Shown here piece after piece: positions 35,315-44,326 of a DNA stretch of 64,000 nt (positions are counted from its first letter, which is position 1; every line of letters starts with the position of its first letter). The position numbers were made by a program, and so were the translations under genes. The notes beneath the pieces were generated by a model. That model did no database searches and was not told the origin of the DNA. It worked only from the letters and a program-made list of their open reading frames with translations. This DNA is from Methylobacterium currus. Its GTDB lineage: Bacteria; Pseudomonadota; Alphaproteobacteria; Rhizobiales; Beijerinckiaceae. The stretch spans positions 4,027,501 to 4,091,500 of the forward strand of contig NZ_CP028843.1 in NCBI RefSeq assembly GCF_003058325.1, read 5' to 3'.

Positions 35315-36763
35315 TCACGCCTCGGTCGGCCCCGCGCTCGGTGCGGGCCGGCGCCGCACGATCCGGTAGAGATCGGCCATCGGTCCGGCCTGCAGGTTGC
35401 GGACGAGGCGGCGACCGACCCCCTTCCAGGCGATTTCCCGCACCGGCGAGACGGGATCCAGGAGGGCGCTCAGGGCGCGGCTGTAGTCGAGGACCAGCCC
35501 CGGCGTCCACGTCATCCCGGCGGCGCCGTTCCGCAGCAGGGCCGCGGCCCAGTATTCCGGCGTGGTGAGCGCCCGGGCGAGGCGTCGCCAGGGCCTCCCG
35601 GTCCGCGCGAAGGCGCCCTCCACCGCGGCATCGAGCGCGCTCGCCACCGTGGTCGAGCAGTTGCGGCTGATGAAGTTGTAGGTGGCGTCGCGGCGATAGG
35701 CATCCCAGAACGCGCGGAGCCCGGCGGCGTCGACGCCGTCGAGCGTGACGGCGACCGTGGCGTCGCACCAATCCGCGGCCTCCTCGGCGTAGGACGGAAG
35801 GAACCGCCCCGACACGTCGTTCTCCGGGCCGGCCCGCAGGCTGGAGCGCAAGTTCGCGGTCGAGCGGTCGAGCTCCACGGCGGGATAGTGGCTGATGTAG
35901 AGGTCCGTGCCCTGCGCGAGGGCGGCATGCCCGGTGGAGACGATCCCGCGCGCGTTCACGGCGGCGATGTAGCGTCGGATCAGCCGCTGCCGGGCCGGCG
36001 TGGTGGCGTGCCCGGTCGGGGTCCAGACGTAGACAGTCAGGCTGTCGGATCCCGTTGAGGCGGGCGCCGAGACCGGCTCCGTCGCCGGATGTTCCGTGGC
36101 CATCTGCGGAGTGGCCAATTGATTTGCGGCAATGCGCTTCGCGCGCCGGCCGGCCAGCGCGAACCGCGCGCCGTTGAGGATCAGGAACATGCCGAGGCAG
36201 TAGCCCAGCGTTCCGGCGTACCAGGTCGGCCAGGGCTGGAGGTGGAACAGGCCGAACGCGACGCCCAGGGCCCCGAGGGCGGCCGAGCTTCGCCACCCGG
36301 AGAACTTGAGCAGGCTCGCGATGACGATCCGGACGGCGCCGTCGACCAGGAAGGCCGTACCGAAGAACATGGCGAGCAGGAAGGTGCTGTGGCGCGTGGC
36401 CGCCACGATCAGCACGGCCAGGACCAGCAGCACCCCGCCCTTGAGGAGGCGCAGCCGGCGCGCGGCGCCGAGGGCGGTCACCCCGGCGACGAGCGATGCC
36501 GCGCCTTCCGCCAGGAGCAGGAGGCCGAACCAGCGATCCGGGACGTGGACCGCCCCGTCCAGGGAGTCGATCACGATCAGGACGCCGAGCGCCGCGGAGA
36601 CGAGGCCCGCGACGAGAAACAGATGGGCGCGCCGGCCCACCTCGGCACGTCCCACGAGCAGCAGCCAGAGCGAGGTGTTCCGCGCGCCGCTCACTCCGCG
36701 GGGAGTTCGGACGGCCGCCCCGGGGAGGGGAGGGCCGGGCAGGGACGGCGGCAGTTCGGACAT
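35315..36763 (-). CDS. HdeD-like membrane protein fused to papain-like (DUF4105/Lnb-type) domain
   Basis: 482 residues. Residues 40-220 form a six-helix HdeD/DUF308 unit (HLFLVAGLVSAALGVLIVID, WFGLLLLAEGAASLVAGV, FGTAFLVDGAVRIVIASLLK). Residues 240-470 are soluble, with a histidine in DLYISHYPAVELDRST and a cysteine in YNFISRNCSTTVASALDAAV. That spacing recalls the papain-like DUF4105/Lnb fold (lipoprotein acyl transfer or peptidase). The start at 36763 was chosen because upstream in-frame sequence is low quality. Acid or lipid stress function is only a guess. Confidence 0.72.
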   Translation of the reverse strand: MSELPPSLPGPPLPGAAVRTPRGVSGARNTSLWLLLVGRAEVGRRAHLFLVAGLVSAALGVLIVIDSLDGAVHVPDRWFGLLLLAEGAASLVAGVTALGAARRLRLLKGGVLLVLAVLIVAATRHSTFLLAMFFGTAFLVDGAVRIVIASLLKFSGWRSSAALGALGVAFGLFHLQPWPTWYAGTLGYCLGMFLILNGARFALAGRRAKRIAANQLATPQMATEHPATEPVSAPASTGSDSLTVYVWTPTGHATTPARQRLIRRYIAAVNARGIVSTGHAALAQGTDLYISHYPAVELDRSTANLRSSLRAGPENDVSGRFLPSYAEEAADWCDATVAVTLDGVDAAGLRAFWDAYRRDATYNFISRNCSTTVASALDAAVEGAFARTGRPWRRLARALTTPEYWAAALLRNGAAGMTWTPGLVLDYSRALSALLDPVSPVREIAWKGVGRRLVRNLQAGPMADLYRIVRRRPAPSAGPTEA

Positions 36764-37137
36764 GACCGGGCGTCTTCGAGCTGATGGTGAGCGGAGCGCA
36801 CGATTCACCACTTGCGTGATGACTTTGTTAACGGGTGCCGGTCGCTCCCCAGCCGCTCGGACAGGAGGAGAGAATCCGTCCGCACAACCCGGAGATCGCG
36901 ACAATTGTCGCGATCGGGTACGTGTCTTCTTCGTGCGCCGGAGAGATGCTGGCGCGGTGCGAGGAGCGAGGCATCCCGGTTCCAACCACCGCCATCCGCC
37001 GGCATCGGCAGCCGCCGCGTAACGGGACGACGGCGTCTCACCCATCCACGGGCGGGCGCCCGAGGGCGGCTCCGATGGTGGGGGCCGTGACCGGGCTCGA
37101 TCCGCCTCGCCGCCGATCGTCATGAGGAGAAGCCGCC
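36764..37137. other. Divergent intergenic region
   Basis: 374 bases between the HdeD-like gene and the small membrane protein gene. The notable feature is the 22-base perfect palindrome annotated at 36894-36915. The rest has no ORF with coding character. Confidence 0.5.
36894..36915. promoter_or_regulatory. 22-bp perfect palindrome, candidate operator
   Basis: GATCGCGACA followed by ATTGTCGCGATC reads the same on both strands, with no spacer. Its centre, GCGACAATTGTCGC, is typical of a dimeric regulator site. It lies about 130 bases upstream of the HdeD-like start and 220 bases upstream of the small membrane protein. The regulator is unknown. Confidence 0.45.
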
Positions 37138-37386
37138 ATGGAAGCCGCCACGTCAGACCGCGTCGGAACCGGCCCGCAGCATCCGAGCCGGATCATCTTC
37201 GTGACCACCGTGGTCGTCGCCGGCGCGGTCGGGCTCGTGACCGGAAAGTTCCTGTCCTTCGTGCTGGCCCTCGTCGGCTGCGCTGCCCTGCTCTGCGCGG
37301 GCTACGCGCTGGTCAGGCGCCGACTCGGCTGGAAACCGCTCGACGTCGATTACCTGCTCCATCTCATCGGCGTCATGCATCCGTGA
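37138..37386 (+). CDS. Small membrane protein of unknown function
   Basis: 82 residues with two adjacent hydrophobic helices (RIIFVTTVVVAGAVGLVTGK and FLSFVLALVGCAALLCAGYA) and a short basic C-terminal tail. GAGGAG is 8 bases before the ATG. No family recognised. It is probably expressed, given the good ribosome site and codon bias. Confidence 0.65.
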   Translation: MEAATSDRVGTGPQHPSRIIFVTTVVVAGAVGLVTGKFLSFVLALVGCAALLCAGYALVRRRLGWKPLDVDYLLHLIGVMHP

Positions 37387-37778
37387 GCCGGGCCGCGCCG
37401 GATGCAGGTCGGATCTACGGTCCTCACGCGGCCGCCGTGCCGATCGACATCGTCCCCGGATGGCCGCCCCGAGGCCGACGGCAGCACGTCCATGACAATA
37501 CAAAGCATCGATCGGTAGATTCGTATCGCCTTGGCGGAATACACATCGTCCGACGTTTTATGATAATCGAAGTCGCGATGTTGTGCGTATCCGCGCCGAT
37601 GTGGAAGCGTCCGATTCGGCGAGATTAAAAAATTATTAACCATATTGTCGGAATTCCAACGGACGAGTTTCGCGATCGTGTCGGGCTGCCGGGCAGCGAC
37701 ACGTTGCGTCCCGGCTCGTCCGCTCGGTGCATGATCGGTGCGCCCGGACGGCTTCCCGCACGCCATGGAACGTCCCCG
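37387..37778. other. AT-richer promoter region of the autotransporter
   Basis: 392 bases. GC-rich until 37480, then AT-rich (ATGACAATACAAAGCATCG, TTTTATGATAATCGAAG, GATTAAAAAATTATTAACC at about 37623). The last tract is a likely promoter or UP-like element for the large gene that follows. No ORF with coding character. Confidence 0.5.
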
Positions 37779-40700
37779 ATGTCGTCCGCTCACGCCTCGC
37801 CCGCTGCGAACCGACCCGGCACGATGCGGCGCAGGCGCGCCCTTTCGCTCCTGACCGGTGTCAGCGGCGCGGCGCTGACGATGGGCTCGGCGCTGTCGGG
37901 CGCGGCCGCGGCGGAGCGGCCGGTCCCGGTCGTGGTGCGCGGCGACGACGGTCAGAAGGCCGACGATTTTCTCATCGACGTCTTCGGCACGCTGGCTCGC
38001 AACAGCACGCCGGGCAAGGATGGCGGCAGCCTCAGCCTGATCGACGTCGATCCGCGGGCCGCGGCGAAGAACCCTGCCGTGTCGATCGCGGTCGGCTCGA
38101 CCGGCGGGACGGGCGGCGCCGGGTACGAGCGGGGATGGAACTGGCGGCCCGCGAGCGCCGGCGGGCGCGGCGGCACGGTCTTCGTGACGCTGACCGAGAC
38201 CGTGACGGGAGCGGGCGACCGGTCGGCACAGCTGCCCCGGTTCTGGGTCTATTCCCGCGGCGGCACCGGCGGCGACGGGCAGATGACGCCGGGCGGCGGC
38301 GGCGATGCCGGATCCGCCGTCCTGATCCTGGCGTCGCGGGTATCCACGCAGGGCACCGCGTTCCAGGCCGTTCGCGTCACCTCCGCCGGCGGCGATGCCG
38401 GCCACGGAGGCCGCAGCGATACCGACGAGCTGGAGCGCCGGCGCGGCGGGCTGGGCGGCGAGGCCTCGCTGCGGCTGCCGCGGACCGGGGAAGTCGAGAC
38501 CGCCGGCGACCGGGCGACCGGCCTGGTCGTCGAGTCCCTCGGGCGCGCGGGCTCGCGCAAGGGGAACGACGCCTTCAACGGCCACTTCGCCACGCCGGGC
38601 GGGCCGGCGGGCAAGGCCGGCCTGGACAATGCCGGCCGGATCGCCACCCGCGGCGACTTCGCCCTCGGGGCGCTGGTCCAGAGCGTCGGCGGCAATGGCG
38701 GCATCCAGGACACGACGGGCGGCGGCTATCCGGGCGCCAGGGGCGGCGATGGCGGCCTGGTGGAGGTGTCCAACGACGGCAGCGTGAGCACGACCGGCGC
38801 CTACAGCCTCGGGATCGTGGCGCAGTCGGTCGGTGGGCCGGGCGGCAAGGGCGGCGGCAAGGCCTTCGGCACCGGGGGCACGGGCGGGGAGGCGGCTCCG
38901 GGCGGCGACGTCACGGTCACCAACCGGGGCCTCGTGATGACCCGCGGCACGGGCGCGACGGCGATCGTCGCGCAGAGCATCGGCGGCGGGAACGCCCTCT
39001 CGGCCCTGCCGCTGGCCGCCCTGGACGTCACCGGGAGCGCGAGCGGCGGCGGCGAGAGCGGGGGATCGTTCGGGCTGTTCTTCGGCAATGGCGGCACCGG
39101 CGGGCGGGGGGCCTCGGGCGGGCTCGCCCGTATCGTCAACGACGGTGGAACGGTCCTGACCGAGGGCGCCGACGCCTACGGCCTGCTCGCCCAGAGCGTC
39201 GGCGGCAGCGGCGGCGCCGGCGGGGCCACCTCGATCGCGGGCCTCTTCCTGTCGGTCGCCCTCGGGGGGGCGGGCGGTGGCGGCGGCAACGGCGGCAAGG
39301 CATCGATCTCCGGCCTGGCGGGCCGGATCGACACGCTCGGGGCCGGCGCGACCGCTGTGCAGGCCCAGAGCATCGGCGGCGGCGGTGGTGTGGGCGGCGA
39401 GGCCCGGGGCGTCGCCGGCGGGCTCGGGCTCTCCTTCGTCCTGTCGATCGGCGGCGCCGGCGGCCAGGGCGGCGACGGCGGCGAGGCGCGCGTCGAGAAC
39501 CGCATGGCCGTGACCACGGCCGGCGTCGCGGCGGCGGGCCTCAGCGCCACGAGCATCGGCGGCGGCGGCGGCATCGGCGGCCAGGGCAACGCCAAGGCCG
39601 TCACGATCCCCCTGGTCCTGCCGAACGGCCAGGCGCTGCCGAGCATCGCGATCTCGACGGCGATCGGCGGGAGCGGCGGCCAGGGTGGCAAGGGCGCGGA
39701 AGCGATCGCGATCAACGACGGCCGCATCGCGACCTACGGCGACCGGGCCGTCGGCGTGCGGGCGCTCAGCATCGGCGGCGGCGGCGGCATCGGCGGCGAT
39801 GCGGCGGGCTACGCCCTCGCGGTCGCCCCGCCCGGCCAGCAGGCGGTGGCCGCGGTCTCGGCGCTGGGCGGCACCGGCGGCAGCGGCGGCGACGGCGGCA
39901 CGGCCACGATCACCAACCGGGGCGCCGTGCGGAGCTCGGGCGAGGCGGCCTACGGCCTCCAGGCGCAGAGCACCGGCGGCGGCGGCGGCGATGGCGGCGG
40001 CGCGACGGCGGTCGGCAACGCGCTCAGCCTGCGCCAGAACATCACCCTCACGTCGGCGATCGGCGGCGGCCCGCAGCTCAAGCCGCTCCTCGACAAGGAG
40101 GGCCGCATCCAGCTCGACGAGTTCGGCGCCGTCAAGCTGGAGCCGCCGATCGACAACAAGGACCAGGGCGGCGGCAACGGCGGCCGGGTGACGGTCGTCA
40201 ACGAGGGGCGGGTCGAGACCGGGGGCGCCCTCGCCACCGGCATCCTGGCCCAGAGCATCGGCGGCGGCGGCGGCAATGGCGGCAACGCCACGACGCTGGG
40301 CGGCGCGGGCTTCGCCTTCGACAAGACCCTCGATTCCCTGCTCCAAAAGCTGCCGCTCGCCGACAACGCCGCCGTGAGCATGACGGTCGGCGGCCGGGGC
40401 GGCCGGGGCGGGGCGGGCGGCGACGTCTCGGTGACGAACGGGGGCACGATCCGCACCGCCGGCACCGCTGCCGCCGGGATCGTGGCCCAGAGCGTCGGCG
40501 GCGGCGGCGGCACCGGCGGCGAGGTACAGGGCGCCGCCAAGGGCAAGCTCGACCTGAAGCTCACGCTCGGGGGCTTCGGCGGCGTCGGCAACGGGGGCGG
40601 GACGGTCACGGTCGAGACCCTGGCGGGCAGCCGGATCGAGACGTCCGGCGACGGCGCGCACGGCATCGTCGCCCGCAGCATCGGCGGTGGCGGCGGCAGC

Positions 40701-43700
40701 GGCGGCAGCGTCTCGGCCCGCAAGGACTCCACGCCCGACGCCGTTGGGGCGATCTGGGGCCAGATCAAGCAGTCGATCGGCGTCGCGGCCTACGAGGACT
40801 GGGCGAAGGACAAGAAAAACAAGGAAGACAAGGATAATCTCGATCAGTTTATCAAGGACATCAAGGAAAGCGACGCGTACAAGAACCTCGCCGACAAGAT
40901 CAAGAACTCCGATTTTGGCAAGGCGCTGCAATCCTACGGCAAGAGCGCATCGGACTACCTAAAGGAGCAGAAGGCCGGCAGCGTGAAGCTGCCCGACGTC
41001 GCGGCGACCCTGAGCATCGGCGGCGATGGCGGCGCGGGCGGTGTCGGCGGCTCGGTCACGGTCACCAATGCCGGGACCATCGTGACGCACGGGATCCTGT
41101 CCCACGGGGTCGACGCCCAGAGCGTCGGCGGCGGCGGTGGCCAGGGCGGCCTCGCCTTCGCGGCGGCCGGCAACAAGACCAACCTCTCCGGCATGGTCGG
41201 GGGCACGGGCGGCTCGGGCAACGTCGGCGGCGCGGTCGTGGTCGAGAACAGCGGCACCGTCGTGACGGAGGACGACATGTCCTACGGCCTCTCGGCCCAG
41301 AGCGTCGGCGGCGGCGGCGGCCGCGGGGTCGCCGCGACGCTGGCGGGGGGCGCCAAGACCGGCGGTGACGGCAAGGATGGCGGCAAGGACGAGGTGCGCA
41401 GCTACTCCCTCACCGTCGGCGGCAATGGCGGCGACGGCGGCGACGGCGGCGACGTCAAGGTCGGGAATACCGGCAGGATCGCGACCGCCGGGGTCGCCGC
41501 CCATGCCATCGTCGCCCAGAGCGTCGGCGGCGGCGGCGCCTTCTCGACCCCGGCCGCGAAGGCCGCTCCGGCGAGCGGAGGCGAGGGCAAGAACGAGGGC
41601 AAGGGCAAGAACGAGGGCAAGGGCAAGAACGAGGGCAAGGGCGACGGCAGGACGGGGGCCGGTGAGACCTCCGATTCCGCGGCCCTGGTGACGGCGCTGA
41701 TGTCGGCGCTCGGCATCGAGACGCTCGCGGAGCCCGAGGGGAGCGGCGCGGCACTCAAGACGTCCTACGGCATCACGCTGGGCGGCTCCGGCGGCGCCTC
41801 CGGCAAGGGCGGCGACGTGACGGTGACGCAGGGCGGCATCGTCACCACGACCGGCTTCGGCGCCCTCGGCCTGTTCGCGCAGAGCATCGGCGGTGGCGGC
41901 GGAACCGTGGATGCCGCGGCCAGTTCCGGTGGGTCCAAGTACACGTTCGGCTTCGGCGGCGCGGGCGGCACCTCCGGCGACGGCGGCGCGGTCACGGTGA
42001 CCCTGAAGCAGGGCGCGCAGGTGACGACCTCCGGCGACGCCGCGACGGCGGTGATGCTGCAATCGATCGGCGGCGGCGGCGGCTATGCCGGCGCCCACCA
42101 GGTGATGGGCTACACGGTCCCGTTCCTGCTGCGGGAGGGGTCGAGCGGCAATGGCGGCGCGATCACCGCGACCGTGGAGCAGGGCGCCGCGATCCGCACC
42201 ACCGGCGCGAAGGCGCACGGCATTTACGCGCAGAGCCTCGGCGGCGGCGGCGGGGTCGTCGTCGACCTCTCGGGCCTGACTTCCGCGGCGCCGGAGCCGC
42301 CGAAGGGCCGGACCCGGTCGAAGGGCGAGGGCGGGGGCATCACCATCACGGCCACGGGCGCGATCGAGGCGCTGGGCAAGGATGCCTACGCGATCTTCGC
42401 GCAGAGCGGCGTCCAGCGCAGCGACGGCAGCCTGGATCCCACCCGGTCGGGCAGGACGATCGCCGTCACGGCCAAGGGCCTCGTCACCGGCGGCAGCGGC
42501 ACCGGGGCGGCGATCCGCATCGATGGCGGCGCCGGCAACGTGATCACCCTCGACGAGCGGGCGGTGGTCGCCGCGGCCTCGGGCCGGGCGATCGTCGGCT
42601 CCTTCGCCGACGATCGGGTCGTCAACCGGGGCACGATTCTGGGCGACATCGATCTCCAGGGGGGCACGGCGCTGGCGGGCGACCGGATCGAGAACGGCGC
42701 GAGTGACCGGCACGGCGCTATCCTCCGCACGCGTCCGGACGGCATCATCAACGTCGGGGCGAATGGCGGGGTCTTCAACCATGCCATCCTCGACATCGGC
42801 GGCGTCGGCACCGTCGCCCGCGCCACCATCACTGGCGACTTCCAGCAGCTCGCCGGCGGTCGCCTGCTGGTCGATGTCGCGCCGACGGCAAGGGACGGTG
42901 CCTTGCGCAGCGACCTCCTCGTCGTCAGCGGCGCCGCCGCGCTCGGCGGCACGGTCCAGCCGAACGTGATCGGCGGGCTGCTGCCGGGTCAGTACACCTT
43001 CCTGACGGCGGGACGCCTCGGCGAGACCAGTGCGGCGGCCTCCGGCACGGTGATCCAGCCCGGATCGATCCCGATCAGCTGGACGATCGTGCAGGCCGGC
43101 AACAGCCTCGCCCTGAGCCCGCAGGCCAACTTCACCGCCCCCCGTGACATGCTCCTGACCAGCGATCAGCGGGCGGTCGCCCAGTCGCTGCAGAACGACT
43201 GGGCGATCAGCGCGGCCGGGGCCCAGGGGCGGTTCGCCCAGTTCCTCAAGGTCGGCAGCACGGCGAGCTACGCCGACGCGCTCGACGAGATCACCCCGGA
43301 AGCGAACCAGTACGTGCTGACCGACCGCACGCTCGACACGCGCGCCGGGCTGAAGCGGGCGATGAGCTGCCCGGCCTTCGTCGGCACCGGCACGCTGCTG
43401 CGCGAGGGCGAGTGCGTGTGGGGCCGGATCACCGGCACCCGCACCAGCCTGTTCTCGTCCGCCGAGGAGAGCGGCTACCGCCAGACCGCCCTGAGCTACC
43501 AGGGCGGCCTCCAGACCGAGTTCAGCCCGGACTGGTTCTTCGGCCTCTCGGGTGCCTATACCCGCGCCGGCCAGAGCGGGTCGGACCGCATCACCGGCAA
43601 TGTGAGCGATGCCGGCGACCTCTCGCTGGCGCTCAAGCATCAGGTCGGACCCTGGCTCCTCGCGGCCTCGGCCAACCTCGGATATTCCTGGCAGAGCAAC

Positions 43701-44237
43701 GTGCGGGCGATCGGCATCGGCGGCGACACCTGGCTGACCCGCAGCAAGTCCGAGGTCCTGACCGCCGGCGGCCGCCTGCGGGCGAGCTACCAGTTCCTCT
43801 TCGACGGCTGGTACGTCAAACCCTACGCCGACCTCGACGTGCTCTACACCCACAGCCCGGCCTATTCCGAGACCGGCGCCCCGGCCTTCGACCTCGACGT
43901 CCGCAAGCTCGACAAGACGCTGATCGCGTTCAGCCCGACCGTCGAGATCGGCGGGCGCATCGACCTCGATGCCGGCCGCTGGATCCGGCCCTACGCCACG
44001 CTCGGGGTGATGCTGTTGTCGGACGACCACTTCACCGGGGTCGCCAGCTTCCGGGGCGACGGCGGCCTCGGCGCCTTCGCGACGACCTCCCGCATCCCCG
44101 ACCGGCTCGGCGAGGCCGGACTGGGGTTCCAGATCGGTCTCGGCAACGGCATCGAGCTGACCGGCGAGTACCAGGCCAATGTCGGCGACCGCTACCTGTC
44201 GCAAACCGGCACCGCCCGGATGCAGGTGCGGTTCTGA
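37779..44237 (+). CDS. Giant autotransporter with AQSIGGGGG-repeat passenger
   Basis: About 2152 residues, a type V secreted adhesin-like protein. Signal: MRRRRALSLLTGVSGAALTM, GSALSGAAAAE. The passenger is extremely Gly/Ala-rich, with about 17 units centred on (A)QS(I/V)GGGGGxGG between 38675 and 42260, spaced 60-110 residues, each followed by a beta-strand pair of the VTNRGxIxTxGxxAxGIxAQS kind, predicting a beta-helix. Non-repeat inserts at about residues 994-1070 (Lys/Asp-rich, helical) and 1267-1292 (GKNEGK repeats). The C-terminal beta-barrel (about 1870-2152) starts near CVWGRITGTRTSLFSSAEES and ends ARMQVRF, the usual terminal Phe. Start at 37779; ATG 37824 directly before the signal is an alternative. 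Confidence 0.9.
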   Translation: MSSAHASPAANRPGTMRRRRALSLLTGVSGAALTMGSALSGAAAAERPVPVVVRGDDGQKADDFLIDVFGTLARNSTPGKDGGSLSLIDVDPRAAAKNPAVSIAVGSTGGTGGAGYERGWNWRPASAGGRGGTVFVTLTETVTGAGDRSAQLPRFWVYSRGGTGGDGQMTPGGGGDAGSAVLILASRVSTQGTAFQAVRVTSAGGDAGHGGRSDTDELERRRGGLGGEASLRLPRTGEVETAGDRATGLVVESLGRAGSRKGNDAFNGHFATPGGPAGKAGLDNAGRIATRGDFALGALVQSVGGNGGIQDTTGGGYPGARGGDGGLVEVSNDGSVSTTGAYSLGIVAQSVGGPGGKGGGKAFGTGGTGGEAAPGGDVTVTNRGLVMTRGTGATAIVAQSIGGGNALSALPLAALDVTGSASGGGESGGSFGLFFGNGGTGGRGASGGLARIVNDGGTVLTEGADAYGLLAQSVGGSGGAGGATSIAGLFLSVALGGAGGGGGNGGKASISGLAGRIDTLGAGATAVQAQSIGGGGGVGGEARGVAGGLGLSFVLSIGGAGGQGGDGGEARVENRMAVTTAGVAAAGLSATSIGGGGGIGGQGNAKAVTIPLVLPNGQALPSIAISTAIGGSGGQGGKGAEAIAINDGRIATYGDRAVGVRALSIGGGGGIGGDAAGYALAVAPPGQQAVAAVSALGGTGGSGGDGGTATITNRGAVRSSGEAAYGLQAQSTGGGGGDGGGATAVGNALSLRQNITLTSAIGGGPQLKPLLDKEGRIQLDEFGAVKLEPPIDNKDQGGGNGGRVTVVNEGRVETGGALATGILAQSIGGGGGNGGNATTLGGAGFAFDKTLDSLLQKLPLADNAAVSMTVGGRGGRGGAGGDVSVTNGGTIRTAGTAAAGIVAQSVGGGGGTGGEVQGAAKGKLDLKLTLGGFGGVGNGGGTVTVETLAGSRIETSGDGAHGIVARSIGGGGGSGGSVSARKDSTPDAVGAIWGQIKQSIGVAAYEDWAKDKKNKEDKDNLDQFIKDIKESDAYKNLADKIKNSDFGKALQSYGKSASDYLKEQKAGSVKLPDVAATLSIGGDGGAGGVGGSVTVTNAGTIVTHGILSHGVDAQSVGGGGGQGGLAFAAAGNKTNLSGMVGGTGGSGNVGGAVVVENSGTVVTEDDMSYGLSAQSVGGGGGRGVAATLAGGAKTGGDGKDGGKDEVRSYSLTVGGNGGDGGDGGDVKVGNTGRIATAGVAAHAIVAQSVGGGGAFSTPAAKAAPASGGEGKNEGKGKNEGKGKNEGKGDGRTGAGETSDSAALVTALMSALGIETLAEPEGSGAALKTSYGITLGGSGGASGKGGDVTVTQGGIVTTTGFGALGLFAQSIGGGGGTVDAAASSGGSKYTFGFGGAGGTSGDGGAVTVTLKQGAQVTTSGDAATAVMLQSIGGGGGYAGAHQVMGYTVPFLLREGSSGNGGAITATVEQGAAIRTTGAKAHGIYAQSLGGGGGVVVDLSGLTSAAPEPPKGRTRSKGEGGGITITATGAIEALGKDAYAIFAQSGVQRSDGSLDPTRSGRTIAVTAKGLVTGGSGTGAAIRIDGGAGNVITLDERAVVAAASGRAIVGSFADDRVVNRGTILGDIDLQGGTALAGDRIENGASDRHGAILRTRPDGIINVGANGGVFNHAILDIGGVGTVARATITGDFQQLAGGRLLVDVAPTARDGALRSDLLVVSGAAALGGTVQPNVIGGLLPGQYTFLTAGRLGETSAAASGTVIQPGSIPISWTIVQAGNSLALSPQANFTAPRDMLLTSDQRAVAQSLQNDWAISAAGAQGRFAQFLKVGSTASYADALDEITPEANQYVLTDRTLDTRAGLKRAMSCPAFVGTGTLLREGECVWGRITGTRTSLFSSAEESGYRQTALSYQGGLQTEFSPDWFFGLSGAYTRAGQSGSDRITGNVSDAGDLSLALKHQVGPWLLAASANLGYSWQSNVRAIGIGGDTWLTRSKSEVLTAGGRLRASYQFLFDGWYVKPYADLDVLYTHSPAYSETGAPAFDLDVRKLDKTLIAFSPTVEIGGRIDLDAGRWIRPYATLGVMLLSDDHFTGVASFRGDGGLGAFATTSRIPDRLGEAGLGFQIGLGNGIELTGEYQANVGDRYLSQTGTARMQVRF
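41586..41639 (+). repeat. Three tandem 18-bp units inside the autotransporter
   Basis: GGCAAGAACGAGGGCAAG repeated three times, encoding (Gly-Lys-Asn-Glu-Gly-Lys)3. Perfect in-frame units, able to expand or contract by slippage without breaking the gene. Confidence 0.85.
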
Positions 44238-44240
44238 GGA

Positions 44241-44270
44241 GGTGCGGGGGGGCAACACCCCCCCCGCACC
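44241..44270 (+). terminator. Strong hairpin terminator of the autotransporter gene
   Basis: GGTGCGGGGGGG and CCCCCCCGCACC arms with a short CAACA loop, starting 3 bases after the stop. Followed by TTCGTC only, so it lacks a long U-tract, but stem strength and position fit a transcription terminator shared with the convergent DUF4239 gene. Confidence 0.7.
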
Positions 44271-44326
44271 TTCGTCAGCGCGACCCCGGGGGCAGCTCGC
44301 GGACGAGGGACGGACCGTCGGCGCGA

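Noticed and set aside
38675..42260. Regularly spaced GGC-rich repeats resembling a CRISPR array
   Set aside because: They are in frame within a protein, differ in sequence and spacing, and encode the AQSIGGGGG motif.
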